From Typha latifolia (taxonomy: Eukaryota; Streptophyta; Magnoliopsida; Poales; Typhaceae): a stretch of 64,000 bases of DNA. The stretch is taken from the NCBI GenBank assembly GCA_019914945.1, contig CM034104.1, positions 7,008,501-7,072,500 of the forward strand, read 5' to 3'. The notes under the pieces were generated by a model. That model was not told the DNA's origin. It was given only the letters and a program-made list of their open reading frames with translations, and ran no database searches. Shown one piece after another: positions 34,451 through 45,850 of the stretch. Each line of letters begins with the position of its first letter. Position 1 is the first letter of the stretch. The position numbers were made by a program, and so were the translations under genes.

Positions 34451-35205
34451 CTTCTCCCTCTACCCTAGCTCTTTTCCCTCCTTGCTCAAGCCCTAGCCAT
34501 GTATCATCTCGATGCCGGTTACTCCTAATCCTCTTCGACTGTCGGGTCCTCCCCCTTCCTTGGGATCTCGACCAACTTCTCTCCCCTCATCTTTATCCCT
34601 TCATCACTTTGTGACACTAAATCCATCACCATTACCACCACCTTTATCATCATCATCACCATCACCCACCATCTCCACCTCCACCGCAACATTGTTATTT
34701 TCGTCCTAGGTGCAATCAGAATCTGCCAAGAGTGTGAATATCAAAAGCATAGATAATTAGATACGAAACGATCTCATATAGTTTCATAATTTTCTGACTA
34801 TGAGAGAATAATTTAAGAATATTCTTCTCTGACTGCACGGACTGCTTCCCTGCATCCGAGCTTTATTGGAAACGGACGCACGATTCATAACAATCTTTAG
34901 CATACTTATGAATGTAATTTTGTGCAATTGTGAGCACATGACTGCACATTAGAATCCAAGCCCTATAGATGGATCTATTTTGAGGTTGCAAAAACAACAT
35001 AAATTTGAGGCTATTTGGAGAGGCGAGGTAAGAGCTATCTTTACTTACCATTTTCTTGTTCTCTTAAAACTTAATGAAGGTGGAATAAAAAAAGTTTACT
35101 ATTAGTTATAGAATTTTTTATTGTTAAAAGCCTTGTTATAGATGGTTCATATGACATGCTCTAAGTGGTTCATATGACTTACTTATTTTTATTTTTGCAA
35201 ATTAC
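34451..35205. other. LTR-like leader and anonymous spacer
   Basis: CT-rich sequence (34,441-34,700) like the leader of the related LTRs is followed by AT-rich DNA. No gene is supportable. Confidence 0.4.
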
Positions 35206-36298
35206 AGGATCTAGATAGCCTCACTTGTCGACATCGTTTTACACAAACTTTGAGATAGTGGGTGCCACATTCACAAGTTCTTCATCTTCTTGTTCAAAGC
35301 ATATTCTACTTTGTCTATAGAGTAGTAGAGATTACTATTGACTGAGCACTTATTACAACTCTAGTTGAGTGTTGGCAGCGAGAGACACACATTTTATCTT
35401 GTAGTTAGGGAGGCCACCGTGACTGCAAGATATGGTGATACTTATGGGTTTGCGTGTCCATGGTCCAGTTGTCACTAGTAGCACAGATTACAAATGGCCG
35501 GAGTTGTTCTAGAGCTTTTAGGAGTTACGCCACCTCAGACTGCTATGCGAGGTCATCAATCCGGATGCAGTTGCGTGACACATTTGCGACACTACCCACA
35601 GATGCTAATAATCAAACTATACAGAGATATGCTCAGGCCTATATTTTCTCACTTTTGGGTGGCTGCATTTTAGTTGACAAGTCAGGAGCTGCGGTTCAGT
35701 TGATTTATTTACCTCTACTATAGTACTTGCAGTACACTAGCACCATTAGCTGGGGCAGTGCAGCACCAGCAGTACTTTACCGAGAGTTATATCAAGCTTC
35801 TCGCCTCGGTGCATTAGAGATAGCTGGGCCCATTGTCTTGTTGTAGGTATAATCTACTTCTATTTATTTTGTCTGTTCTATTTATATTTATAAGATGATA
35901 TATTTTGGTAAATTAGGTTTGGGCATGGGAACACCTATAGGTTGGACGATCAGATAGGCTCCCACCTCCTATCAAAGTAGTTGGTGATCATATTGAGTAG
36001 CATGACCAACCTGTAGTACCAACCCCACCTGCAGATCCACTTGGTGAAAAATGGCGGTGCCACGTGACTTTTGAGCATAATTCGGCGCCACATGTATTGC
36101 GATATTCAATTAGATCAACAAAGTGATGATTAGGTAGTTGATAATTAATAATAGAAAGTAAACATCTTTTATTTTTCCCTAATTACTTTATTGTAATGTA
36201 GATGATATGGGAGCCATATACTGAGGATGTCATGGCTACTTTACCTGCCATTTGTAAATTAGATAGTCATGTATGGAGGACTAGAGCTCCCCTCTATG

Positions 36299-36303
36299 CT
36301 TTG
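36299..36303. repeat. Target duplication of the solo LTR (left), CTTTG
   Basis: Pairs with TTTTG at 37,195-37,199; four of five bases match. Confidence 0.65.
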
Positions 36304-37194
36304 TGTTACGATCTCCCCTCAGAAGGTTTGATCGTCTCGCAATCGGTTTTGGACAGAATTTGCATGGAAATTTTGAGAGATATTGCAGAGGATCTAGTCG
36401 TTAAATCAACGAGAAATTTTGATACAAGGTAGCCCTGTGAAAGAACTTTCCAACGAATCTAGTTGCACATAAATCAGATGTGTTGATCGGATATATCTTC
36501 AAAAAAGGTAGACAAAGGTCGAAGGGTCAGACCTACGAGATCAGGTCTGCACGGTATTTGGGATCCGTGGGTGGAGGCATGGACTCCAAGGTGAGGTATG
36601 GTAGTGGTAGGCCAGCAGTGATGGGGTGGCACCAGTAGGGATACTGGTGGTGGAATGTTAGGGATGGTGTAGATGGTAGGGCGACGGTAGAGAGATTAGA
36701 AAGAGTAAAAGAGAAGAGGGGGACTAGAAGCTAGGAGAGACCGAACCAATGGAGTGATGGCACGGTGGGCAAGGAGGGAGGAGGAAGGAGAGCCGACGGC
36801 TAGAGAGAGAGAGATAGGGGCAATAATGCTCCAATAATTAGATCATAATCAAATTATGATTTCCTCCACATATTTATAAAGGCTAACCCTATGCCAACCT
36901 AGATAAGGACTCGATCAACCAATACCACTCGACTAACTCGAGTTGAACTCGAGTTCACAATACATCTCATGGCTCGACTAAAATAATTAATCGACTTGAC
37001 TAGACTCAATTAACCAATTAACAGACTCAATTAACCAATTAACAAGTTGAATCCATATTTAGCATATACTTGAGTTCATGGCTCAACTAACAAGGCAACT
37101 GCCCAAAAGGACGCAAATAGATAACTAGATAAATAAGCTCAACCCTATGAGCCCAATATGCCGCGAATGGATTCAATCCGATCGAGTCGTATCA
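36304..37194 (-). repeat. 891-bp solo LTR inserted in the PMD gene
   Basis: It begins TGTTACG and ends TATCA on the + strand, like the LTRs at 61,793 and 63,511 with which it shares CTTTCCAACGAATCTA, the promoter-side TATAAATATGT (minus strand) and several words. It lies between the near-identical 5-mers CTTTG/TTTTG, and the PMD coding text on the two sides joins without loss (APLYA then FDVVEW). Confidence 0.8.
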
Positions 37195-37699
37195 TTTTGA
37201 TGTGGTGGAGTGGTATTTTTCTAATCGTGTTATGCGACAGTTTGGTCGCATATAGCAGATTCCAATAGCATGGAATATAGAGGATGCACTTCATGAGGTC
37301 AATAAGCGTGAAAAAAGCAGTTATCATTGGCAGGCGCAACATGTAGCATGCATTCATATGTGGGAGCAGTGGATAGATACAGTAGTGAATGAGGCCCCAC
37401 ATATTGGACTGATGGGATTTGTTGACCCCTATATGGAGTGGTATGGAACGATCACTCAGCAACTTATTTCTCCTTTATGGTATGTATAGTTTTTTACAAC
37501 TAAATTTATTATTCATAGTATTATGTATATTTGACTTGCGGTTTACTCGTAGGTTCATATTTTGACCGATATTCATAGTAGAGGTATGAATGCAGTACAG
37601 ATGTGGAGCAATGATAGGGGGCATCTTACGATGACAGAGATGTGAGAGATATGTGTGACAGCATTAAATAAGATTGATGAGTCACGTCGTCTTGCACAT

Positions 37700-37795
37700 C
37701 TAGCTCACGAGGACGCTGCAGCTTTAGCTCATGAGGACTTTGTAGCTCCAGCTCATGAGGATTCTACAACTCTAGCTCATGAGGATGCTGCACCT
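37700..37795 (+). repeat. 24-bp (8-residue) coding repeat, four copies
   Basis: Encodes LAHEDAAA, LAHEDFVA, PAHEDSTT and LAHEDAAP in frame. A second in-frame pair, EIEVPT(F/S) with LTQEP(F/S), flanks the following Arg/Gly-rich stretch. Keeping a multiple of three suggests expansion while the frame was still coding. Confidence 0.9.
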
Positions 37796-38394
37796 CTTGA
37801 GATTGAGGTCCCCACATTCTAGTTGACGCAAGAGCCATTTGCACGAGGGATAGAACGTGGCAGACGAGGGTGGGGTCAAGGATGTAGAGGAAGAGGACGA
37901 GGGGAGTCTTATAGACCTATACACGAGGGATTGGAGGTCTTTTTCGAGATTGAGGTACCCCGAGAGATAGAGGTCCCCACATCCCAGCTTACACAAGAGC
38001 CATCTACACGAGGAGTTATTATTTATAGGAAAAAGAAATCATCACACCTTCATTTTTATTTACTAGGAGGATAGTTGATGATACTTTTTTTTTCATTTTT
38101 AATTTTACTCTATTATTGTAAATATCTAGGGAGTTATGATGCATTCTGATTTTGTTAAACTTTTTTGCTAAATATTATTTTGGTTTTATAGCAAGTTTTA
38201 TATATTGTTAAGTTCCTAATTTTTATTGGTAGGTGTGTAATTAGTTGACTCAGATTGTCAAGTTGTTAATATAACTCATTTTCTTTGAATCTAGATTTTA
38301 TTTTGTAAGTATCAATTTTTTGTGTGACTCAATTTTTGGTACACATTTTATTTCAAGTTAAAGTTTCAAATTTTGTTGTAGGTTTTGGCACACG

Positions 38395-38720
38395 TGTATC
38401 AGAAATGCTTTCTGGAAAAGCGATTATTAAGTCACATTTAAAGAAAGCGATTAATAAGTCGCCTTCAGAGAAAGTGATTATTAAGCTGCATTCCACAAAA
38501 GTGATTTATGAACCACAGTGTGGCTGCATAATAAGTTGATGGATCGTTTAAGTCTCCCCCAAGAATCGCTTTCTCATAGAGCAATTTGTGAATCACTTTC
38601 CCATAGAGCGATTCATTAATTGCTTTCGCCAATTACTTAGAGATGGGACCTAGATGATTAGAGAAATAATAGTTGCTATCTGAGAAAGCGATTTCCCTGT
38701 AGTACTAGTTTGGAAAATAG
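38395..38720. repeat. Subterminal GAAAGCGATT motif array (right end)
   Basis: Forward copies (GAAAAGCGATT, GAAAGCGATT, GAAAGTGATT, AAAAGTGATT) are spaced about 30 bp at 38,414-38,510; inverted copies (AATCGCTTTC, AATCACTTTC, AATTGCTTTC) lie at 38,566-38,625 and another forward copy at 38,684. The left end has a smaller set. Such arrays often bind transposase; that role is inferred. Confidence 0.75.
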
Positions 38721-38781
38721 TTTAAACAGTGATCTAGTTTGGGAAAAATATTTATTGTAGCAGTATTTTGGTCAAAAACTC
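38588..38781 (-). repeat. Right terminal inverted repeat of the Mutator-like element
   Basis: Ends AGTATTTTGGTCAAAAACTC, the exact reverse complement of the left end. Confidence 0.88.
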
Positions 38782-38791
38782 AACTTTGCAT
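38782..38791. repeat. Direct repeat AACTTTGCAT flanking the Mutator-like element (right)
   Basis: Identical to 27,645-27,654. Confidence 0.85.
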
Positions 38792-39137
38792 AACATTAAT
38801 GCAGTGTCATGCTTGCTTGCAAATTGAATCATGTAACTATTATTGCAACTTTTCCTTTAATGTAGAATTAGTACTATTTTTTATGGGAACTTATTTTTCA
38901 TGTCCTAACTTTTCATGATGCTATGTTTTGGTCAAGGTTGGTTAAGTTAGTAGATGGATGGTAATGATGACAATGGACACGGGTGGAGGGATGGTGGTGG
39001 TGAGGATGATAATGGCAGATTAGAGAAATGGGGAGGGCAAAGGAGAGAGGAGAGGCCGATCCTACGGGTCTAGAGAGGTACAATAGATGAGGAGGGAGGG
39101 ATGACGACCTTGGAGATCACGGCAGCTTAGATCAAGA

Positions 39138-39177
<40 letters not shown>

Positions 39178-39440
39178 AAGAAGGCTAGAAGAGGGAGAAG
39201 GTAGGAAAATGGTAATAATTTTCAATAATCCCAAAGTGATTGCTCTCCACAATTTTAAAGACTAACTAGAACCCTCAATCCCCTTGACTACAGCTCCAAC
39301 CAACATTTTGTCTCATTCTTCCACCAGTCCCTCCTTCAGTAGTGTGCAACTCCATCGAATTCAGTAGCTTATTTACAGAGCTCTCAATTTCACTGGTGCC
39401 TATACTTTTGCCTCTATTGTCTCTAGTATAATTAAGCTTT
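38792..39440. other. Spacer with AG microsatellite
   Basis: Purine-rich sequence with an (AG)n run at about 39,141-39,172; no gene seen. Part of it may be leader of the copia remnant that follows. Confidence 0.5.
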
Positions 39441-40980
39441 TTTTTTTATTTTAGCATCTCAGATCATACGATTGGTAACTCTATCATTTTCACTAGCCTT
39501 ACCCCTACAATCTCGCCCTTCCTCATATTCACATTATTGATAGGACCCATCTCCCACATTGATTATATTACCTCTATCATGGATCCCACCAGTCGTCTTA
39601 TCTTTTGATGTCTAGCTTGTTCTCAGTCTTACTGTGAGTCTTATTATTGTTTCTTAGCTTTCTAACTTTGGCTATAATATCTCATTCTCTTATGCTTCTT
39701 ATGTTGTGTAGGACCCCGTCTATAGGCAAAAGGATTGGGACTAGTAGTTGAATTCACAAGCTTTACTACCTGGACTAGCTTCGCCTTCCACCATCTAGGC
39801 CTAGTGCTTGTCCCACCGCTCCTCTCTCTCCTTCGAATCTAAGGCACCAATGTCTAGGTCATGTACCGAGTCGGGATTTAAACCCTTGTCTAGGTCTAAG
39901 TCCTTAAGCACTAGTCATTTCTCATTATTGACTTATTGTATTGGCTTATAGGTTGGCAAAATGTCAAGCCATTATTTTCCCTCCTATTGAGAGTATCTCT
40001 TATTCTCTTTTTTTTCATTTTGTGCACTCTGAATTTGGGGCCTCGCCCCTCTCTTCAAATTTTGGTTTTCTTTACTATATGTGTTTTAATGATGATTTAT
40101 CTTGCTTCACCTCGATTTATCTTTTGCATTAACGTTCTAAGGTGTGTAAGATCTATTGTAATTTCTCTTCTATGGTTCATACTAAATTTAGTCAATCTAT
40201 TAAGATTTTTTTATTTGATAGTGCTCGCGATTATCTTTCGATCGAGTTTCATTCAATTCATGCAAACTCTACCTCACAAATCGTGTCCCTTGTGCCCTTT
40301 CTTAGAATGGTGTTGCCAAACAAAAGCATCATCCTCATCTTCTTGTGATCACTTGTGCTCTTCTCTTTGAGGCTTATATTTCTCACTCTTATTAGGTTAA
40401 GGCATTTCTTAATGTTCTCTATCTCATCAATCAAACTCCTTCACCTATCCGCACTGGTGTCACCTCTTACAAGTGTCTCTTTGGTACTTCACCATCTTAT
40501 GGGCATCGTCATGTCTTTGGATGCATTTGTTTAGTTTTTCTTCCCTAGGTGAACGCAATAAGTTGTCTTCTCAAGCAGCTAAGTCATTTATCTAAGATAT
40601 AATCCTGAGTATAAAGGCTGTCGTTATTATACCACATCCATTCATCGTCCTAAGATATCTCACCATGTCACTTTTCTACTAGAGATACATTTCTTTATCT
40701 CTGATGTCTTGGCTCCTTTAGACTTATTCTTTATAGATCTCCCTAACTTTTTTCCTTTTCTCATCTCCTCAAATGTCCTTGGCCCAACCTCACTATTTGC
40801 CTCCCACATGCCCGATACTCCACTATCCATGGACACTTCATTACTTCTAATTCTCTTATCCACAAGCCCGCCCCTCTCATTGTCTCTCCAGCCCTTTAAA
40901 GGAATATCCCCTTCCATGACAACCTTATCATATTTCTACACTCGTAAGCTACCTCCTCCTACAGCTGAACCTTCTTGAAC
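39440..40980 (+). pseudogene. Second copia pol remnant (plus strand)
   Basis: It carries the same text as the minus-strand remnant at 1-1,870: the protease/integrase border (about 39,450-39,600, with DPTSRL), integrase core pieces such as HFVHSEFGASPLSSNFGF (40,016), FNDDLSCFTSIYLLH, the SYGH(R/L)xxFG block (about 40,495-40,520), and the downstream SYFYTRK stretch (40,930-40,950). Dense stops and frameshifts. Again no gag is seen upstream. Confidence 0.8.
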
Positions 40981-41755
40981 CTTCTTCCTTCAGTAGTCCC
41001 CGTCTTTCTTCACGGTGAATAGATGGAAAACTTATCACAAATGTTTGCTCTCTGGATGTGCATTCAGCAGATGAATTTGAATTCATCTAAGAGAACAACA
41101 GTGACAGTAAGTGATGTATATATCTTCTTATGGATTTGTAATTTAACTTTGTTTCCATAATCATAGGAGATGCACCGAAGGAGTAATGTATAATGTGATT
41201 TGACATCAGATACACATTAAGTACACATTAAATTTTTGTTATAATATTTTGCTAACTTTTGACAAGCTATCATAGTATTGGATTCTTATTAGATATACCC
41301 AACCTTACTCATATGCATGTACGTAGAAAATAGTTCTAGTGGAGGCCATGAGGCTCCTCATCATGGTGATACCTGTAAGGCTCAAAATATGGCTTGTGGG
41401 CAACTGCCAAAGATTTTAAAAAAAAAAGTTTGGTATTCAAGATGAGCATCTGCAAACATAATCAAAAGCAGCTATTTATACACACGATTGAGCCAATATA
41501 TGAAATGGAGTATTTTGGGCCACGACTGTTCCAACATAAGATGACTGCAAATACTCTTCCTATAGAAAATTAAAGAGAGAATAATAGAAGAAGAGTAACG
41601 GTGGAAATTATTTCATTGTGTTTAGATGTACAAAGTAGTAGCTTATTTTTAGTTGAATGAGAGCATTATAATGATGGAAACATACGACAAGAACCAATCC
41701 TAATTGGTACCGACAAAACTGATTTACACCAAATATGAGTAGGTAAGTATGAAAT
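40981..41755. other. Anonymous AT-rich spacer
   Basis: No gene or named repeat was recognised between the copia remnant and the gypsy element. Confidence 0.5.
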
Positions 41756-42444
41756 TGATACAACTAGAGCTGGATCAAGTTGTATCAAAAGGAATAAATT
41801 TGCTTGAGAAATAAAGCTTTTTGTCAGGGTGCATTCAAACGCCAGGAACTCGCATCTGAACGCAACATTAGAACGCCTGCACATGTTCGTAAAGACAAAG
41901 AATGGGATTTGCGCGTATGAATGGCCTCGGGCCCGTTCGAACGCGCCATTTTGAATGCCTACGCACGTTTGCAAAGACAGAGAATGGGTTTTGCACATTC
42001 GAATGGCCTCGAGCGCGTTCAAACGTGCTGTGATGAGAATGCTTGGTTTTTAGGAATTTATTTTAGTTGTTTGAGTCAAAATGGGTAGCCTCTAAGTACT
42101 GTGGAGTGCACCTTAGCTGGATTAGTTTTGGAACGAATATTCTTTCTCCTTACCTCTCGTTATCTCTCTTCCTCCTCGTGCCCTAACCTTCTCGTCGACC
42201 CCTCGACCCCTAGCCGATCTCGATTAGATCCTCCCCACCCCCACCCCCCCACCCCCCCCACCATCTGTCCCTGCTCTACTTCTTCTAGAAGCAACCCCTT
42301 CTCCTTCTTCGTTTTACCTCTCCCCTATCCGCTCGCATCCCCATCTCTACATTCATCCCACCTTCATCTCCTTCCACCATCATGAAAGAGCTACCTTTAA
42401 TCCAAATACCCAACCTAATATCCTCATTAATTCGGTTTGCAACA
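41756..42444 (+). repeat. 5' LTR of the palindrome-type gypsy element
   Basis: Opens with an 11-bp inverted repeat (TTGATACAACT ... AGTTGTATCAA, 41,755-41,788, starting one base before the LTR), then a tandem of CGTTCGAACGC-like words (about 41,825-42,030), then a CT-rich leader, ending TTGCAACA before the primer site. Matches 47,241-47,757. Confidence 0.8.
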
Positions 42445-42445
42445 A

Positions 42446-42457
42446 TGGTATTAGAGC
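42446..42457 (+). promoter_or_regulatory. Primer binding site of the gypsy element
   Basis: TGGTATTAGAGC, one mismatch from the tRNA-iMet complement, one base after the LTR end. Confidence 0.85.
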
Positions 42458-42473
42458 CATCGATTCTCGGACC

Positions 42474-43830
42474 ATGACTAACACAAGGTCGATGGCGAGG
42501 CGCGAGATGACGGATGTCAACTCGGACCTAGACCTGAGCGCACCAGTGACCGCGGGTGGCACCAGCGACACTAGCACTAGCACCACGCCGAGTGCGCCTC
42601 TTTCCACGCCGCTGGATCCTAATATTGCAACGATTATCTAGCAAATGATGGATCAACAACAAAGGATGATGGACTAGCAGCAGCGAATGCAGGACGCCTT
42701 TGTGCAGTCCCTACGTGAGGAGATCCGAATGATATTGCGCAGAGGACTAACGCCAAAGGAACCCACCGCAATTACACTGACGACGAGAGCTTTCCTCGGG
42801 CAGATGGTCGCGTTGCTGCCCAACCCTCCTAGGCCAAGGATGCCATACTAGGCTCCACTGAGGGTGAACCATGGCACAGATGGAGGAAGAACCAAGCACC
42901 ATCAAGGCAGGGGCGAACCGAAAGCAGCGTGGCCATATGATGATAAACATGAAGCTGCTCGTGAGGAAGAAGATAGGAGGCATCATGGTTCCGGAGATTC
43001 ACATCCTTCATCCGCTAGCAGTGAGGATGGATGCCCTAATATACAATGGACGCGATTATGGCATCCGCAGACGACCCGCTCAGTTGGAATTTCCAAAGTT
43101 TAACAAACGTAATCTTATTAATTGGATTTTTCGTGCTGAATAGTAATTTTCATGTCATGGCACGCCGAAAGAAGATAAGGTACCTATTGCGAGCTTTTAT
43201 TTGGAAGATGCGGCTTTACATTGGTACCAATCGGTACATGCCCACCAACCGTTCGACATTTGGATGACATTCACTTTTGCATTAGCTCGACGGTTTGGAC
43301 CTGCTGGATACGAAGATTATGGGGCTACACTCTTCAAATTGACACAAAAGACTACTATGGCAGTATATCAAGAAGATTTTGAGCACCTTAATAGTCGTTG
43401 CTTTTCCAAGATGGTCGCAAGAAGCATTGAAGAGCACATTTTTGGCAGGGCTGCGCAAGGAGATAAAAGCTGATGTCTATGCCATACAACCATTGATATT
43501 GATGGAAGCCTTCGAAATTGCAACAATGATGGAATAGAAGTATACTACTTTGAAAGGAGCTATGAGGATGAGTTGGACGTCGAAAGATAGCCGATATATG
43601 CCACGGATGGCGCCCATAACCGGTGGCTCCAGTTCCATAGCGAGACCACCGGCGCCCACCTTGGGACAGCGGGGTACCCCGAGACCGACAACTAGGTTCA
43701 GAGGATGAGGCACGCAACCCAAAGGTTGATCCTTATCACAAGCGTAGGTGGATGAAAAATGAGCCAAGGGCTTGTGTTTTTGGTGCGACGAGCGCTACAC
43801 TCTGGGGCATCGATGCGCCAAGGCTAGGGG
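42474..43830 (+). pseudogene. Gypsy gag with CCHC-like knuckle
   Basis: It starts MTNTRSMARREMTDVNSDLD, has Gln/Met-rich stretches with stops, then capsid text: EFPKFN/LINWIFRAE, YLEDAALHWYQSVHAHQPF and DFEHLNSRC (43,085-43,410), then CFWCDERYTLGHRCAK (43,772-43,820), a CCHC knuckle with altered spacing. Split by stops near 42,640, 42,675 and 42,850 and frameshifts near 43,140 and 43,470. Confidence 0.85.
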
Positions 43831-45850
43831 CAATGTCATGTTGATTGATAGCTATGACGACGAGGCTAAGGGGGATGCCATAGAGGAGGTAGTCGGAGAG
43901 GAGCTTGAGGAGATAGTGGATGAGGATGTGCAGGTCGACATCTCGATGCATGCATACTCCGGTATTAGCGCCCCAAAGACCATATGGGTAGATGGGCTCG
44001 TCCAAAAGCAGTGTGTGCACATCCTCATTGACACGGGGAGCACGCATAACTTTTTGTTTTTGGATGAGAGATTGGTATGAAGTATAGGGCTCGAGGCATA
44101 GCCCATTATCAGATTTGATGTGACCATCGGCAATGGCACCCGCCTTAAAGCCGACAGTGTCTATCGAGGAGTGGTGGTATGGGCATAGGGATATAGTTTC
44201 ACCTTGGACTTGTATCCGCTAGCACTTTGAGGAGCAGACATTGTGCTAGGCACCTAGTGGCTGTAAAGTCTTGGTCCTATCACATTTAATTTTTCACAGA
44301 TGAGACTCACATTTTGGAGGGATGAATGTGTGTTACAACTAGAGGTATTTCGCACGCAGTCAAGCCCTTCATTACGATCGTTGGTAGGAGTTCCACAGAT
44401 AGGTGAGGTTGCCTACTTCTATCAACTAGTGCCAATGGAGCCTAAGATCGTCTCTGACTTAGGTACTCGTCCCATTTTGGATTGCTTATTAGCTGACTTT
44501 TCTAGACTTTTTCAGGCCCCACAAGGGCTACCACCTACTAGGCATGCCGATCATAGGATCGAGATTGTACCGGGGGCCGAACCGATAAATTTACAGTCCT
44601 ACTGATATCCACATGTCCAAAAGGAGGAGATTTTGAGGCTGATTGTGGAGATGTTGGAGCAGGGCATTATCTAGCCGAGTCGGAGTTCTTATTCCTCACC
44701 GGTTCTGTTAGTGAGGAAGAAGGACGAAAGTTGGCATTTCTGCGTAGATTACTGCACACTGAACGCCATAATCATGAAGGATAAATATCTGATACCCGTT
44801 ATAGAAGAGCTATTGGATGAGCTGACAGGAGCTTCATACTTTAGCAAACTCGACCTTCGTGCAAGGTATCACTAAATCTGAGTGCGTGCGGAGGACGTCC
44901 ACAAAACGGCATTCCGAACTCATAATGGGCACTATGAGTTTTGGGTAATGCTGTTTGGGTTGACCAACGCACCGGCAATCTTCCAAGGGCTAATGAATGA
45001 CATATTTCATCCACTCCTACGATGGTATGTGTTAGTATTCTTTAATGACATTTTAGTGTACAGCAAGACTTGAGAAGAACACTTGGTTCACCTACGGTCA
45101 CGTGTTAGCGCTCTTGATGGACCACTCTCTCAAGGTAAAGCGAGTAAATGCCCTGTGGGGCGAGCAACAAGTGGAGTACTTAGGACACATCATTTCGGCG
45201 GAAGGAGTCGCGGTCGACCCCAGCAAGGTGGCATGCATGCTCAGCTAGACGAAACTGAAGATAATACAAGAGTTGCGCAGTTTCCTTGGCTTGATAGGTT
45301 ATTATCTCAAATTTATGGCCAATTATGGGAAAATCGTAGCACCACTAACAGCCTTATTGAAGAAGGATGCCTTTGAATGGACTAATGCAACGACAAAGCC
45401 ATTTGAGGAGCTGAAGGTGGCAATGGCAACCGCATCGGTGTTGGCACTACCCGACTTCACCAAGCAGTTCGTGATCGAGTGTGACGCATCGGGCACAGGC
45501 ATAGGGGCTGTATTGATGCAGTCCGAGAGGCCTATTGCTTATCTTAGCAAAGCCTTGACAGGGAGATCACAGTAGCTATCCACCTACAAGCGGGAGATGC
45601 TCACTATTTTGCATAGAGTGACGAGGTGGAGACCATATTTGATTAGAAGGCAAATTGTGATAGAACAGATTAGCGGAGCTTACCTTATTTTATGGGGCAG
45701 CGGACTCACACGCCCGCACAGTAGAGGTGGGTCACCAAGCTATTGGGATATGACTACGAGCTGTAGTACAAGAAAGGAGCGAAGAATAAGGCAGCAGATG
45801 CACTATCCCGATAGCCAGCCAAACTGACGGCTCTGGTCGTACTTATCTTT
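43831..45850 (+). pseudogene. Gypsy protease, reverse transcriptase and RNase H
   Basis: Protease: VHILIDTGSTHNFLF (44,015-44,060) with intact DTG. RT: DHRIEIVPGAEPINLQSY (44,549), [18 protein letters not shown] text, [18 protein letters not shown] and a degenerate active site [11 protein letters not shown] (about 45,035-45,073; Asn replaces the first catalytic Asp). RNase [41 protein letters not shown] (45,468), then broken text to the ADALS(R) end near 45,810. Many stops. Confidence 0.88.

Larger units (their letters stand above)
35206..38070 (+). pseudogene. Plant mobile domain (PMD / MAIN-like) gene carried by the Mutator-like element
   Basis: PMD blocks occur in order: EITID.ALITTLVECWQRET (35,328-35,385), DMVILMGLRVHGPVVTSS, LRDTFATLPTDANN, IQRYAQAYIFSLLGGCILVD and KSGAAVQLIYLPLL (to 35,720), SWGSAAPAVLYRELYQASR, a WAWE-like LLPIGRP region, VWRTRAPLYA (to 36,298), then after the solo LTR DVVEWYFSNRVMRQFGR (37,200) and MGFVDPYMEWYGTITQ (37,406). 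The C-terminal end has four 8-residue repeats and an Arg/Gly-rich RGRRGWGQGCRGRGRG. PMD proteins are nuclear factors related to transposon silencing; this copy has stops and shifts and is most likely a passenger. Confidence 0.85.
27655..38781 (+). mobile_element. 11.1-kb composite Mutator-like element carrying a PMD gene
   Basis: The ends are about 195-bp inverted repeats (27,655-27,850 and 38,588-38,781) starting GAGTTTTTGACCAAAATACT, inside a 10-bp direct repeat. Cargo from left to right: a duplicated promoter-like CT-rich leader, an LTR piece, an hAT transposase remnant with 45-bp repeats, more LTR/hAT pieces, a mudrA-like transposase pseudogene (32.4-34.0 kb), an LTR piece, and a plant mobile domain gene (35.2-38.1 kb) split by a solo LTR. 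PMD genes are known passengers of some Mutator elements. The hAT and LTR pieces are later nested insertions. All reading frames are interrupted, so the element looks dead. Confidence 0.85.
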
